Part shown: positions 1 through 6,274 of the stretch, one piece after another | How the letters are laid out: the number at the start of each line of letters is the position of its first letter | Position numbering within the stretch: position 1 is the first letter of the stretch | Assembly: GCA_017557265.1 (NCBI GenBank) | Contig: JAFZAM010000152.1 | Coordinates: forward strand, 1 to 10,611 | Source of the DNA: Oscillospiraceae bacterium | GTDB taxonomy: Bacteria > Bacillota > Clostridia > Oscillospirales > Oscillospiraceae | Length of the DNA stretch: 10,611 nucleotides | Direction of reading: 5' to 3' | Notes under the pieces: model-generated | Databases searched by the model: none | The model's input: only the letters and a program-made list of their open reading frames with translations | What the model was told of the DNA's origin: nothing | Position numbers and translations under genes: made by a program

Positions 1-1857
1 CACGGAGCTTCCGTCGTCGTCGCGGACCGCGGCTTCGTAAAGCACAGCGGCCAGGGCGGCGCGGGCGTCGACCACTGGCACGGCGCGGTGCGCAATCCGT
101 GCAGCAAGATAACTCCCGAGATGTACTCCGACGTCGCGATGCAGGTCTCCGGCGGCTACACCAACGGGGCCGCCCGCTACATAATCGGCATGGAGGGCTG
201 GGACGCCCTGCTCGAGCTCGAGCAGATGGGTCTGCAGATCCGCGACGAGGAGGGCGAATTCAAGGATACCATCTGGCGCGACGAGGAGACGAAGCTCCTT
301 TTCGCCTACGACGTTGACAACAAGCACTGCCTGCGCATATACGGCAACAACGTAAAGCCCGTAGTCGCCCGCGAGATGCTGAGCATGGGCGTCAAGGTCT
401 ACGAGCGCATCTGCGTCACCTCCCTGCTGACGGAAAACGGAGTCAAGGGCGCGCGCGTCATCGGCGCGACCGGCGTCAACGACAGGACGGGCGAATTCTA
501 TATCTTCAAGGCCAAGGCCGTCGTCCTCGCGACAGGCGGCGGCAGCCGTCTCGGCTCCTTCGCGCCGTTTATGACCGCCGGCTCCGCCATGACGGACATA
601 AACCTCGTCAACATGGGCCACACGATAGCCTGGAATGCGGGCGCGGAGATGGTCATGATGGAGGCGCTCACGCCGGAGTTCGGCATGGGCACCGGCCTCG
701 GCTACGCGCCGTACAGCATGGGCAATACGGACAACACCTATCAGGGCGCGCGCGTCGTCGATACCAACGGCAAGTACGTCCCCTATGCCAACACCAAGGG
801 CGAGCTGCTTACCGAGGAGAAGCAGATATTCCAGGCTGCCGACCCCGACAAGTTCGTCATCGGCCACGGCATCGGCCTCGCGACCCCGGTCACGTCGGAC
901 TACAACGTCACGACGCTCGACCCGAAGCTCGCGGAGAAGATACGCAGCGGCGAATACAGTCTCCCCCTCTACGACGACTTTGCCGGCATGCCCGAGAAGT
1001 CCCGGAAAATAATCTGGAACCTCATGCTCGCTCAGGAGGGCAAATGCCGCGTCCCCATCTTCGAGAATCTGCAGGCTTGGGGCTTCGACCCCTCGCAGGA
1101 TATGCTCCAGTACGCGATATCCGCCGATAACGGCATCCACGCGCGCACTTCCTGGCTCGCTCCTGAGCAGACCCCGAAGACGTGGGTCTCGACGAAGCGT
1201 CAGGGCGGCGTGTTCACCGACTGGAGGCTCCAGTCCTCCCTGCCCGGTCTCTTCGTCGCCGGCGGCAACCCGCTCTTCGGCTCCGGCTGCCACGGCGAAG
1301 CCCAGACCACCGGCCGCTACTGCGGCAGGCAGGCCGCCGTCTTCGCCAGGAACCATCCCGCCGTCGAGCCCGAGCGCGGTCAGATAGACCGCGAGAAGAA
1401 CGAGGTCTATACGCCCGTCACAAAGGGCGGCGACGTGGGCTGGCACGAATTCAACGCGGCTCTCGCGCGTGTCTTCCAGGATTACTGGAACGTCAAGACC
1501 GAGGAGATATTCGACCGCGGCCTCATCCGCATGGCCGACCTTCGCAGGACCGAGGGCAACCGCATGTACGCCAACAACCCCCACGAGCTCGCGCGCGCCA
1601 TCGAGTGCTACCGCCTGACCGACCTCGCCTCCTGCTACTGGCAGTCGGCGAAGGCCCGCAAGGGCTCCTCGAAGCTGCTCGGCTTCATGAGGATAGACTA
1701 CCCGAACGTCGACGAGCCCGAATGGCACAAATTCCTGCCCGTTTCACAGACCGAAAAGGGCGTTCAGGTCCGCGAGGCTCCCTGCGACTACTATCTGCGC
1801 GACCCGTATTTGACGACGCTGCACGACAACTACGTCAAATACGCGGAGCTAGACTGA
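1..1857 (+). CDS. FAD-dependent fumarate reductase/AprA-like flavoprotein subunit (5' partial)
   Basis: The frame is open from base 1, so the true start lies upstream; GTG 88 is internal to the reading frame. About 618 residues are visible. The first visible residues (HGASVVVADRG, then SGQGGAGVDHW) look like the end of the FAD Rossmann beta-alpha-beta unit and the following flavin loop, so probably only 25-30 residues including GxGxxG are missing. VVLATGGGSRLG (visible residues about 174-185) and AGGNPLFGSGCHGEAQTTGR (about 420-439) are the internal and C-terminal FAD-binding motifs of the fumarate reductase/succinate dehydrogenase/AprA class. A helical C-terminal domain ends in KYAELD. The next gene, 16 bp downstream, is an AprB-like ferredoxin, so the pair probably forms a cytoplasmic heterodimer passing electrons between FAD and two [4Fe-4S] clusters. 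Such proteins are often labelled adenylylsulfate reductase, but no sulfate-reduction gene is seen here. The substrate is unknown; a fumarate-like or enoate acceptor is equally possible. Confidence 0.85.
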   Translation, partial: HGASVVVADRGFVKHSGQGGAGVDHWHGAVRNPCSKITPEMYSDVAMQVSGGYTNGAARYIIGMEGWDALLELEQMGLQIRDEEGEFKDTIWRDEETKLLFAYDVDNKHCLRIYGNNVKPVVAREMLSMGVKVYERICVTSLLTENGVKGARVIGATGVNDRTGEFYIFKAKAVVLATGGGSRLGSFAPFMTAGSAMTDINLVNMGHTIAWNAGAEMVMMEALTPEFGMGTGLGYAPYSMGNTDNTYQGARVVDTNGKYVPYANTKGELLTEEKQIFQAADPDKFVIGHGIGLATPVTSDYNVTTLDPKLAEKIRSGEYSLPLYDDFAGMPEKSRKIIWNLMLAQEGKCRVPIFENLQAWGFDPSQDMLQYAISADNGIHARTSWLAPEQTPKTWVSTKRQGGVFTDWRLQSSLPGLFVAGGNPLFGSGCHGEAQTTGRYCGRQAAVFARNHPAVEPERGQIDREKNEVYTPVTKGGDVGWHEFNAALARVFQDYWNVKTEEIFDRGLIRMADLRRTEGNRMYANNPHELARAIECYRLTDLASCYWQSAKARKGSSKLLGFMRIDYPNVDEPEWHKFLPVSQTEKGVQVREAPCDYYLRDPYLTTLHDNYVKYAELD

Positions 1858-1858
1858 G

Positions 1859-1865
1859 AAAGGAG
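1859..1865 (+). promoter_or_regulatory. Ribosome binding site of the ferredoxin gene
   Basis: AAAGGAG ends 8 nt before ATG 1874, an optimal Shine-Dalgarno. It begins 2 nt after the stop codon of the flavoprotein gene, which supports translation from one operon transcript. Confidence 0.8.
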
Positions 1866-1873
1866 CGGAGAAA

Positions 1874-2218
1874 ATGGCCACGTTTTCATATCCCAGCATA
1901 GCCGAGCCCAGCCGCATTCTTCTTTTCGACAAGGATAAATGCGTCGGCTGCAACGTCTGCGTCAACACCTGCTCCTCTGACGTCATGATCCCCAATCCCG
2001 AGAAGGGCGGCGAGCCCATCGTCCTCTTCGCGGAGGAATGCTGGTTCTGCGGGAGCTGCGTCCAGGAGTGCCCGCACAAGGCGCTGACGCTCATCCCCAC
2101 CGCCTCGCAGCGCATCTCGACCATCTGGCGGCGCAAGGCGACCGGCGAGGAGTTCCGCATGGGCATGCTCGATCCTCCCGCGCCGAACACGACCCCTCCC
2201 GTCGGGCGCAACCATTAA
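1874..2218 (+). CDS. AprB-like 2x[4Fe-4S] ferredoxin subunit
   Basis: This 114-residue protein carries two cluster-binding motifs. The first is C23-x2-C26-x2-C29-x3-C33, followed by Ser rather than the usual Pro. The second is C56-x2-C59-x2-C62-x3-C66-P. The spacing is that of bacterial two-cluster ferredoxins. An extended C-terminal tail (residues about 80-114, rich in Arg, Pro and Asn) follows the clusters. AprB of adenylylsulfate reductase also has a tail that wraps its flavoprotein partner, and here the neighbour is an AprA-like flavoprotein. The order flavoprotein then ferredoxin is the reverse of classical aprBA. The likely role is electron transfer between a soluble carrier and the FAD subunit in the cytoplasm. 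The start ATG 1874 has a strong ribosome binding site, and a terminator follows directly, so this gene ends the operon. The ferredoxin identity is firm; the pairing is inferred from adjacency. Confidence 0.9.
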   Translation: MATFSYPSIAEPSRILLFDKDKCVGCNVCVNTCSSDVMIPNPEKGGEPIVLFAEECWFCGSCVQECPHKALTLIPTASQRISTIWRRKATGEEFRMGMLDPPAPNTTPPVGRNH

Positions 2219-2223
2219 AAGAA

Positions 2224-2263
2224 AAACGGCGTTTTCCGTTTTTGGAAAACGCCGTTTCTTTAT
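2224..2263. terminator. Bidirectional Rho-independent terminator between convergent genes
   Basis: A perfect 14-bp inverted repeat (arms 2224-2237 and 2244-2257, core AACGGCGTTTTCC) has a 6-nt loop. TTTCTTTAT follows on the plus strand. The A-rich 2215-2226 gives a U-tract on the minus strand. It can therefore end both the ferredoxin operon (+) and the RNA methyltransferase gene (-). Confidence 0.9.
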
Positions 2264-2271
2264 GCTGTTTT

Positions 2272-3150
2272 CTATCTTGCTCTGAGCTGCCAGAAAGCGA
2301 CCGCGCTCGCTGCGGCGACGTTCAGAGAATCGACTCCGCGCGCCATGTGTATACGCGCCGTATAGTCGCAGTGCGCTATCGTATTCGCTGCCAGCCCGTC
2401 GCCCTCGGCGCCGAGAATGAGCGCGAGCTTCGGCTCTGAGCAGAGCGCCGCGTCGTCTATGGCGACGGATTCGTCCGTCAGCGCGAGCGCGACGGTCTTG
2501 AAGCCTAGCGCCCTGATATCCGAAAGGCCGGGCTCGGGCCAGCCGCTGGTGATATACGTCCACGGGACCTGGAAGACCGTCCCCATGCTGACGCGCACGG
2601 CGCGCCGCACGAGCGGATCGCAGCACGAGCGCGTAACGAGCACGGCGTCTATGCCGAGTGCGGCGGCCGAGCGGAATATCGCGCCGATGTTCGTCGAGTC
2701 GACCACTCCCTCGAGTATCGCTATCCTTCGCGCGCCGGAGCAGACCTCGTCAAGCGGGCGCGGCGCAGGGCGGCGCATCGCACATAATACGCCTCGCGTC
2801 AGCTTGTAGCCGGTCAGCGCTTCGAGCACTTCCCTGCCGCCCGTATAAACGGGTATATCGCCGCTGCGGGCAATTATCTCGTCTCCGTCGCCTTCTATGT
2901 GTCTGCGCTCCATGAGCAGCGAGACGGGTTGAAGCCCCGCGTCTAGCGCGATCTTTATGACCTTGGGGCTCTCGGCTATGAAGACGCCCTTGTCCGGCTC
3001 GAGACGGTTTCGAAGCTGCGGCTCGGTCAGACGCGCGTATACGTCGAGCGCGGGATCGGCGGCGTTTGTAATTTCGATGATGTTCGGCAGGTCTATACGT
3101 CTCCGAAGAATATTTTGCTTTATTCTATCAACGGACAGCCGTTCAATCAA
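2272..3150 (-). CDS. SpoU/TrmH-family (SPOUT) RNA 2'-O-methyltransferase
   Basis: The protein is probably a SAM-dependent 2'-O-ribose methyltransferase acting on rRNA or tRNA. All three SPOUT motifs are present, numbered from the TTG at 3150: motif 1 DSTNIGAIFRSAAALG (residues 151-166, with the conserved Asn and Arg), motif 2 LILGAEGDGL (244-253) and motif 3 RGVDSLNVAAASAV (271-284), which form the trefoil-knot SAM site. The N-terminal part (about 30-125, including GVFIAESPKVI) matches the substrate-binding domain found before SPOUT domains in the TrmH/RlmB group. The start is uncertain. The longest reading frame begins at TTG 3150, which has no ribosome binding site and coincides with a predicted -35 box. 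A GGAG at 3101-3104 points to a start near residue 21 (CTG 3090), where family members as I recall them usually begin (PNIIEI). The exact RNA target cannot be told from the sequence. Confidence 0.88.
   Translation of the reverse strand: MIERLSVDRIKQNILRRRIDLPNIIEITNAADPALDVYARLTEPQLRNRLEPDKGVFIAESPKVIKIALDAGLQPVSLLMERRHIEGDGDEIIARSGDIPVYTGGREVLEALTGYKLTRGVLCAMRRPAPRPLDEVCSGARRIAILEGVVDSTNIGAIFRSAAALGIDAVLVTRSCCDPLVRRAVRVSMGTVFQVPWTYITSGWPEPGLSDIRALGFKTVALALTDESVAIDDAALCSEPKLALILGAEGDGLAANTIAHCDYTARIHMARGVDSLNVAAASAVAFWQLRAR
3122..3150 (-). promoter_or_regulatory. Predicted sigma-70-type promoter of the RNA methyltransferase gene
   Basis: On the minus strand, TTGATT (3145-3150) and TAGAAT (3122-3127) are separated by exactly 17 nt. 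They match the -35 and -10 consensus at 4/6 and 5/6. The site lies between the upstream gene's terminator and a GGAG Shine-Dalgarno at 3101-3104, placing transcription start near 3115. Confidence 0.55.
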
Positions 3151-3155
3151 GCGGC

Positions 3156-3192
3156 AAAAAAAGCGGCGCGGAGGTCATTCCGCGCCGCTTTT
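3156..3192 (-). terminator. Rho-independent terminator of the SLH protein gene
   Basis: A perfect 10-bp GC stem (GCGGCGCGGA 3163-3172 with TCCGCGCCGC 3179-3188, 6-nt loop) is extended by four A-T pairs. Seven A's at 3156-3162 give a U-tract on the minus strand. It starts 11 nt past the stop codon of the SLH gene. Confidence 0.92.
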
Positions 3193-3203
3193 GCAGGTCA
3201 TGC

Positions 3204-5903
3204 TTATTTGTAGGAATCGAGAACGGAGACCATCTTCGCGGTCTGCGCTCTGGTCGCGTCTCCGCCGGGGAGGAACGCTCCCTCAGGAGTGCCGTTGATG
3301 ATACCGGCGGCGGACATGGCGGCGACGGCCTCGGCGGCAAAGTCGCTTATCTGGTCGGCGTCGGTAAAGGTCTTGGCCTCGCCCTCGGGGATGGCGATGC
3401 CCATGACGTTCGCGTAGCGGAAGAGCATGGTCGCGAGCTGCTCTCTGGTGACGTTCGCGGTCGGCTGGAAGAGTCCGCCGCCGACGCCGTTGACGATGCC
3501 CTTGGAGGCCGCCCAGGCGATAGCGTCGGAATAGTACTCATTGGCGGGAACGTCGGAGAACGCGGCGTCAAACTCGCCATCGGGCTCGCCGGCGAGCCTG
3601 TAGAGGATGACGACGAAATCGCGGCGGGCGATGTTGTCGTCAACGCCGAAGGTGCCGTCTCCGTAGCCCTTGATGATGCCGCGGGAGGCGAGGTCGGCGA
3701 TCTGCTCAGCGGCCCAGTGATCCTCGGGCACGTCGGTAAAGCTGACTTTTTCGGCGGAGGCGACGGCGGGGATCCTGTCGGCAATGCTGCCGCCGAAATC
3801 ATAGATCTTATAGGACCTGTCCTGAGCGCCGGCAGCCGCGACGAGGCCGCGGAATCCCTGCTCGGTGGCGTAGGAGCTGGAGGTCGGATTGAGGCTGGCT
3901 TTGTCTTCGCCGGCGAGGGTCACGATGCCGTCGAGGAGGCTCTTGCCCGCTTCGTTGACGAAGGTCGAGGGATCGACGCCGATAGCGGCGAGACCCGCCA
4001 TCGCGAGACCCGTGGAGCAGGCGTCCGCGCTTCCGGTATAGCCGCCGATGGCGCCGTTTTCGACCTGCGCGGCCTTAAGGGCTTCGACGCCTTCGTCGAC
4101 CGCGGCCTTGACGTCGGCCTCGGAATACCACGGCGCAAGCGCGAGCATCATCGGAGTGATGGCGTCGACGCCCCAGGTGGTGTCGAGCCAGCCGGCCTTA
4201 TTCTCAACGGCAGCGGCGACGAGCGCGAGGCACTTCTCCTCGCAGTCGTTAAACTGCGTATAGGCTATGAGGATATAGGGCATGGCGTAGACGCTCGCGG
4301 CTCCGTCGGTAAGGGCGCCGCCCTCGGCAAAGGTCAGCTCGTCGAGCTTGGCGACGGCGTCGAGCTCCACACCCTGCGCGGTCGTAAGCTGTCTGGGATC
4401 GAAGTTCATGGCGGCGAGCGCGATGATATTCTTCGCGGCGTCGCTCGGAGAGGCGGCGGCGTCGATGGCGGCGACGGCCTTGTCGACCATGGCCTGCTTC
4501 TGCTCGTCGTTAAGGATAAATGTCGTATCGGGGAAGAGCGCCTGATACGCCATCATGTCGGCCGCGAGCCACGGGGCGTTCGCGTCGTCGGCGACGCCGG
4601 AGAGGGCGTACTTGGCGGCGATGTTGTCGCGGAGCTCGTCGGCGGTTATCTCGGCTCCTTCGCCGGCCGTGAGACCGCCGACGTCGAAGGTGATCGCGTA
4701 GATGACCTCGCCGCCGGTCCAGTCGGCGTTATAGAGGTTCTGGACCTGGATGCAGTCGGGCTCGCCGTCTCCGTCGGCGTCGACGTCGACCGTGAGCTCG
4801 GTCACGCCGACCGTAGTATCGAAGTCTCCGGCGATGTAGGTCATGCCGTCGGGCTTGTAGTTATAGGCGAGGACGCTTTCTGGGAAGGTCAGGTCGACTT
4901 TCTCCGTGCCCTCGGGCAGAGCGACCGTATAGAGCGTCACGGGGTCGCCGGGAACGGGATTCCAGTTCTCATCATAGGTAAAGGTCGGATATGCGCCGAC
5001 CTCGGCGGACACCTGAGTCATCGGCTCGCCGTCGACGGAGGCTCCGAATATATACTCGAAGGTGATCGCGTAGAGGACGGGACTGTTCCAGTTTTCATCA
5101 TAGGGGGCCTGGATCTGGATATAATCGGCGGCGCCGTCGGCGTTTGCGTCGACTTTTCTGGTGGCATAGACGTCGCCGTTCATGAAGTCTTCATAGTAGC
5201 CGTCCAGCCAGGAGGTGGTGTCGTCTCCGTCGACTATAACGGGACCTTCGCCGGTGCCGAAATAGTTATATGCGAGGCAGTTGGCGGCAAACGCAAAATC
5301 GACCTCTTCTACGCCGTACGGGATGCGGATCGTATAAAGATCGACGAGGTACTCGGTCGCTTCGCCGAGGTAGGAGAACGAGTACTTATAGCCGTTCTTT
5401 TCAGTGGAGACGTCCCAGAGCTGCGTCTCGGTGCCGGCAACGTTGGCCTGGAACTGAGGCTTGAAGTTGACGACGTACTGCATGTCTCCGCCGGAGGAAT
5501 AATCCTCTGCGTAAGGAGTCTGGACCCAATAGTAGTAATCGTAGTCGCCGGTGTCTATCGAGGTCTGCCCGGCGGTATCGCCGTAGGCGGCCACGTACTC
5601 GCCGTTGGCGTCGTAAGCGTATACGATGAACGTGTTCCCGCCGAAATCGATCGTTATCTTGTCGATCGCGACGAGCGGTATGCTCACCGTATAGAGGTTC
5701 GTCTTAACGCTGGCGCCGGCCATCCAGTCATAGTATTCGTAGCCGTCTACGGTCTCGAATACGGACAGTTCTTCGCCGTTGGCGATGGCCTTGGGCGGCG
5801 CGGCGGCCTCCCCGTCGGCGAGAGCGAGGACGGGCAGCATGCCGGCGATCATTACGAGGGCCAGCAGCACCGCAAGCAGGCGTTTGGTCATGTTCTTTTG
5901 CAA
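3204..5903 (-). CDS. Secreted SLH-anchored protein with beta-repeats and alpha/alpha-toroid-like domain; candidate surface cobalamin-binding protein
   Basis: This protein of about 900 residues is exported and wall-bound. Residues are numbered from GTG 5912 (902 residues). A signal peptide has KR, a hydrophobic core and likely cleavage after LALA (about residue 32). Three tandem beta-rich repeats follow (about 60-155, 170-290, 300-412), each with an LYTV.IP-type strand, a VYAY/LAYNY strand and a closing Q..Y...W..YAITF-type segment; repeats 2 and 3 carry DxDxDG-type loops. Residues about 422-697 are Ala-rich helical hairpins with GAIGGYTGSADACSTGLAMA, resembling prenyltransferase/squalene-cyclase or intrinsic-factor alpha/alpha toroids. 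Three SLH domains (about 723-775, 784-838, 848-902) should bind secondary wall polysaccharide. The gene is alone between a B12 riboswitch and a terminator, so corrinoid capture is the best inferred role. Start: TTG 5903 sits 5 nt after AGAAAGGGTGA; GTG 5912 lies inside that site and ATG 5891 is 17 nt away. Confidence 0.88.
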   Translation of the reverse strand: MQKNMTKRLLAVLLALVMIAGMLPVLALADGEAAAPPKAIANGEELSVFETVDGYEYYDWMAGASVKTNLYTVSIPLVAIDKITIDFGGNTFIVYAYDANGEYVAAYGDTAGQTSIDTGDYDYYYWVQTPYAEDYSSGGDMQYVVNFKPQFQANVAGTETQLWDVSTEKNGYKYSFSYLGEATEYLVDLYTIRIPYGVEEVDFAFAANCLAYNYFGTGEGPVIVDGDDTTSWLDGYYEDFMNGDVYATRKVDANADGAADYIQIQAPYDENWNSPVLYAITFEYIFGASVDGEPMTQVSAEVGAYPTFTYDENWNPVPGDPVTLYTVALPEGTEKVDLTFPESVLAYNYKPDGMTYIAGDFDTTVGVTELTVDVDADGDGEPDCIQVQNLYNADWTGGEVIYAITFDVGGLTAGEGAEITADELRDNIAAKYALSGVADDANAPWLAADMMAYQALFPDTTFILNDEQKQAMVDKAVAAIDAAASPSDAAKNIIALAAMNFDPRQLTTAQGVELDAVAKLDELTFAEGGALTDGAASVYAMPYILIAYTQFNDCEEKCLALVAAAVENKAGWLDTTWGVDAITPMMLALAPWYSEADVKAAVDEGVEALKAAQVENGAIGGYTGSADACSTGLAMAGLAAIGVDPSTFVNEAGKSLLDGIVTLAGEDKASLNPTSSSYATEQGFRGLVAAAGAQDRSYKIYDFGGSIADRIPAVASAEKVSFTDVPEDHWAAEQIADLASRGIIKGYGDGTFGVDDNIARRDFVVILYRLAGEPDGEFDAAFSDVPANEYYSDAIAWAASKGIVNGVGGGLFQPTANVTREQLATMLFRYANVMGIAIPEGEAKTFTDADQISDFAAEAVAAMSAAGIINGTPEGAFLPGGDATRAQTAKMVSVLDSYK
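4677..5735 (-). repeat. Three diverged tandem protein-level repeats in the SLH protein
   Basis: Three units of about 110-120 residues share landmarks in the same order: LYTVSIP, LYTIRIP and LYTVALP; then VYAY, LAYNY and LAYNY; then WVQTPY, IQIQAPY and IQVQNLY; and finally YVVNF, YAITF and YAITF. Units 2 and 3 contain Asp-rich loops (DANADGAAD and DVDADGDGEPD) of the calcium-binding DxDxDG type. No named domain family was recognised. Confidence 0.7.
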
Positions 5904-5908
5904 AACAG

Positions 5909-5919
5909 TCACCCTTTCT
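5909..5919 (-). promoter_or_regulatory. Ribosome binding site deciding the SLH gene start
   Basis: AGAAAGGGTGA on the minus strand is complementary to the 16S rRNA 3' end apart from one missing base. It ends 5 nt before TTG 5903. This spacing disfavours GTG 5912, which overlaps it, and ATG 5891. Confidence 0.6.
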
Positions 5920-5978
5920 GAATATTATATTTTCTATAGTAAATTTGAATTGCGCACAGTGTGACGGTACGGAAAAGG

Positions 5979-6016
5979 AAAAACCGCGCAAAACCAAACT
6001 GTTTTGCACGGTTTTT
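5979..6016 (-). terminator. Riboswitch-controlled intrinsic terminator in the SLH gene leader
   Basis: On the minus strand, AAAAACCGTGCAAAAC (6001-6016) pairs with GTTTTGCGCGGTTTTT (5979-5994) through a 6-nt loop: 16 pairs with one G-U. The 3' arm ends in five U's, followed by CCTTTTCC. It lies between the B12 aptamer and the SLH start codon, the position of an OFF-type expression platform. Confidence 0.85.
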
Positions 6017-6044
6017 ACAAAACGCACATCCTCCGGGGAAACAG

Positions 6045-6187
6045 GCTCGCAGCAAGTATCCTGACTTCGCTTCAACGTCTCCCCCGCCTTCTCGGCTCCC
6101 GCCAATGGCACGCTTTCGCATGGGGTCGACTCAGCTACACAGTGGCCGGTCCGCTGAGGATTCGCACCTCATTCCATAACTGCGCCC
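6045..6187 (-). ncRNA. Cobalamin (adenosylcobalamin-type) riboswitch aptamer
   Basis: Read on the minus strand, the conserved cobalamin-riboswitch core appears in order: GAGGTGCGAATCCTC (around 6156-6170), GGCCACTGTG (6138-6147), GAGTCGACCCC, then GAAGGCGGGGGAGACG (6076-6091), and the B12 box AAGTCAGGATACTTGC (6052-6067). The ends can form a P1 stem, CGCAG 6180-6184 with CTGCG 6048-6052. The aptamer begins about 15-20 nt downstream of a predicted promoter and is followed by an intrinsic terminator, then the SLH protein gene. By the known behaviour of this class, ligand binding would stop transcription, so the SLH protein would be made when B12 is low. The identification rests on recognised consensus blocks, not on a covariance-model score. 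Confidence 0.93.
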
Positions 6188-6206
6188 TATATTCTATTAC
6201 TTTTTT

Positions 6207-6235
6207 AAGATAGAGTAAAAAAGAGGATTTGTCAA
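6207..6235 (-). promoter_or_regulatory. Promoter of the B12 riboswitch-SLH transcript
   Basis: On the minus strand a perfect -35 TTGACA (6230-6235) is followed after 17 nt by TATCTT (6207-6212, 4/6). Transcription would begin near 6200, just ahead of the aptamer. It lies downstream of the peptidase stop codon, so the SLH gene has its own regulated promoter. Confidence 0.75.
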
Positions 6236-6274
6236 GCGAAATCGGACCGGAGAGGCCGTGAAAAACTCGAGGGA

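Noticed and set aside
1..2218. Calling the first two genes aprA and aprB (adenylylsulfate reductase)
   Set aside because: Only the general flavoprotein-ferredoxin architecture is visible; gene order is reversed and no sat, qmo or dsr gene is in the window, so the specific name is not justified.
3717..5921. 734-codon open frame on the plus strand opposite the SLH gene
   Set aside because: It is the antisense shadow of a GC-rich coding sequence. It has no recognisable domain, no domain-like composition, and it covers the SLH signal peptide and beta-repeats, which are clearly real on the minus strand.
5924..5932. TATAAT-like sequence close upstream of the SLH start
   Set aside because: No acceptable -35 lies 16-18 nt upstream and transcription would begin almost at the ribosome binding site; best explained as an AT-rich leader.
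6236..6274. Possible terminator after the M20 peptidase gene
   Set aside because: There is a short GC-rich self-complementary stretch (CGGCC/GGTCCG-like) but no following U-tract, so I cannot support an intrinsic terminator there.
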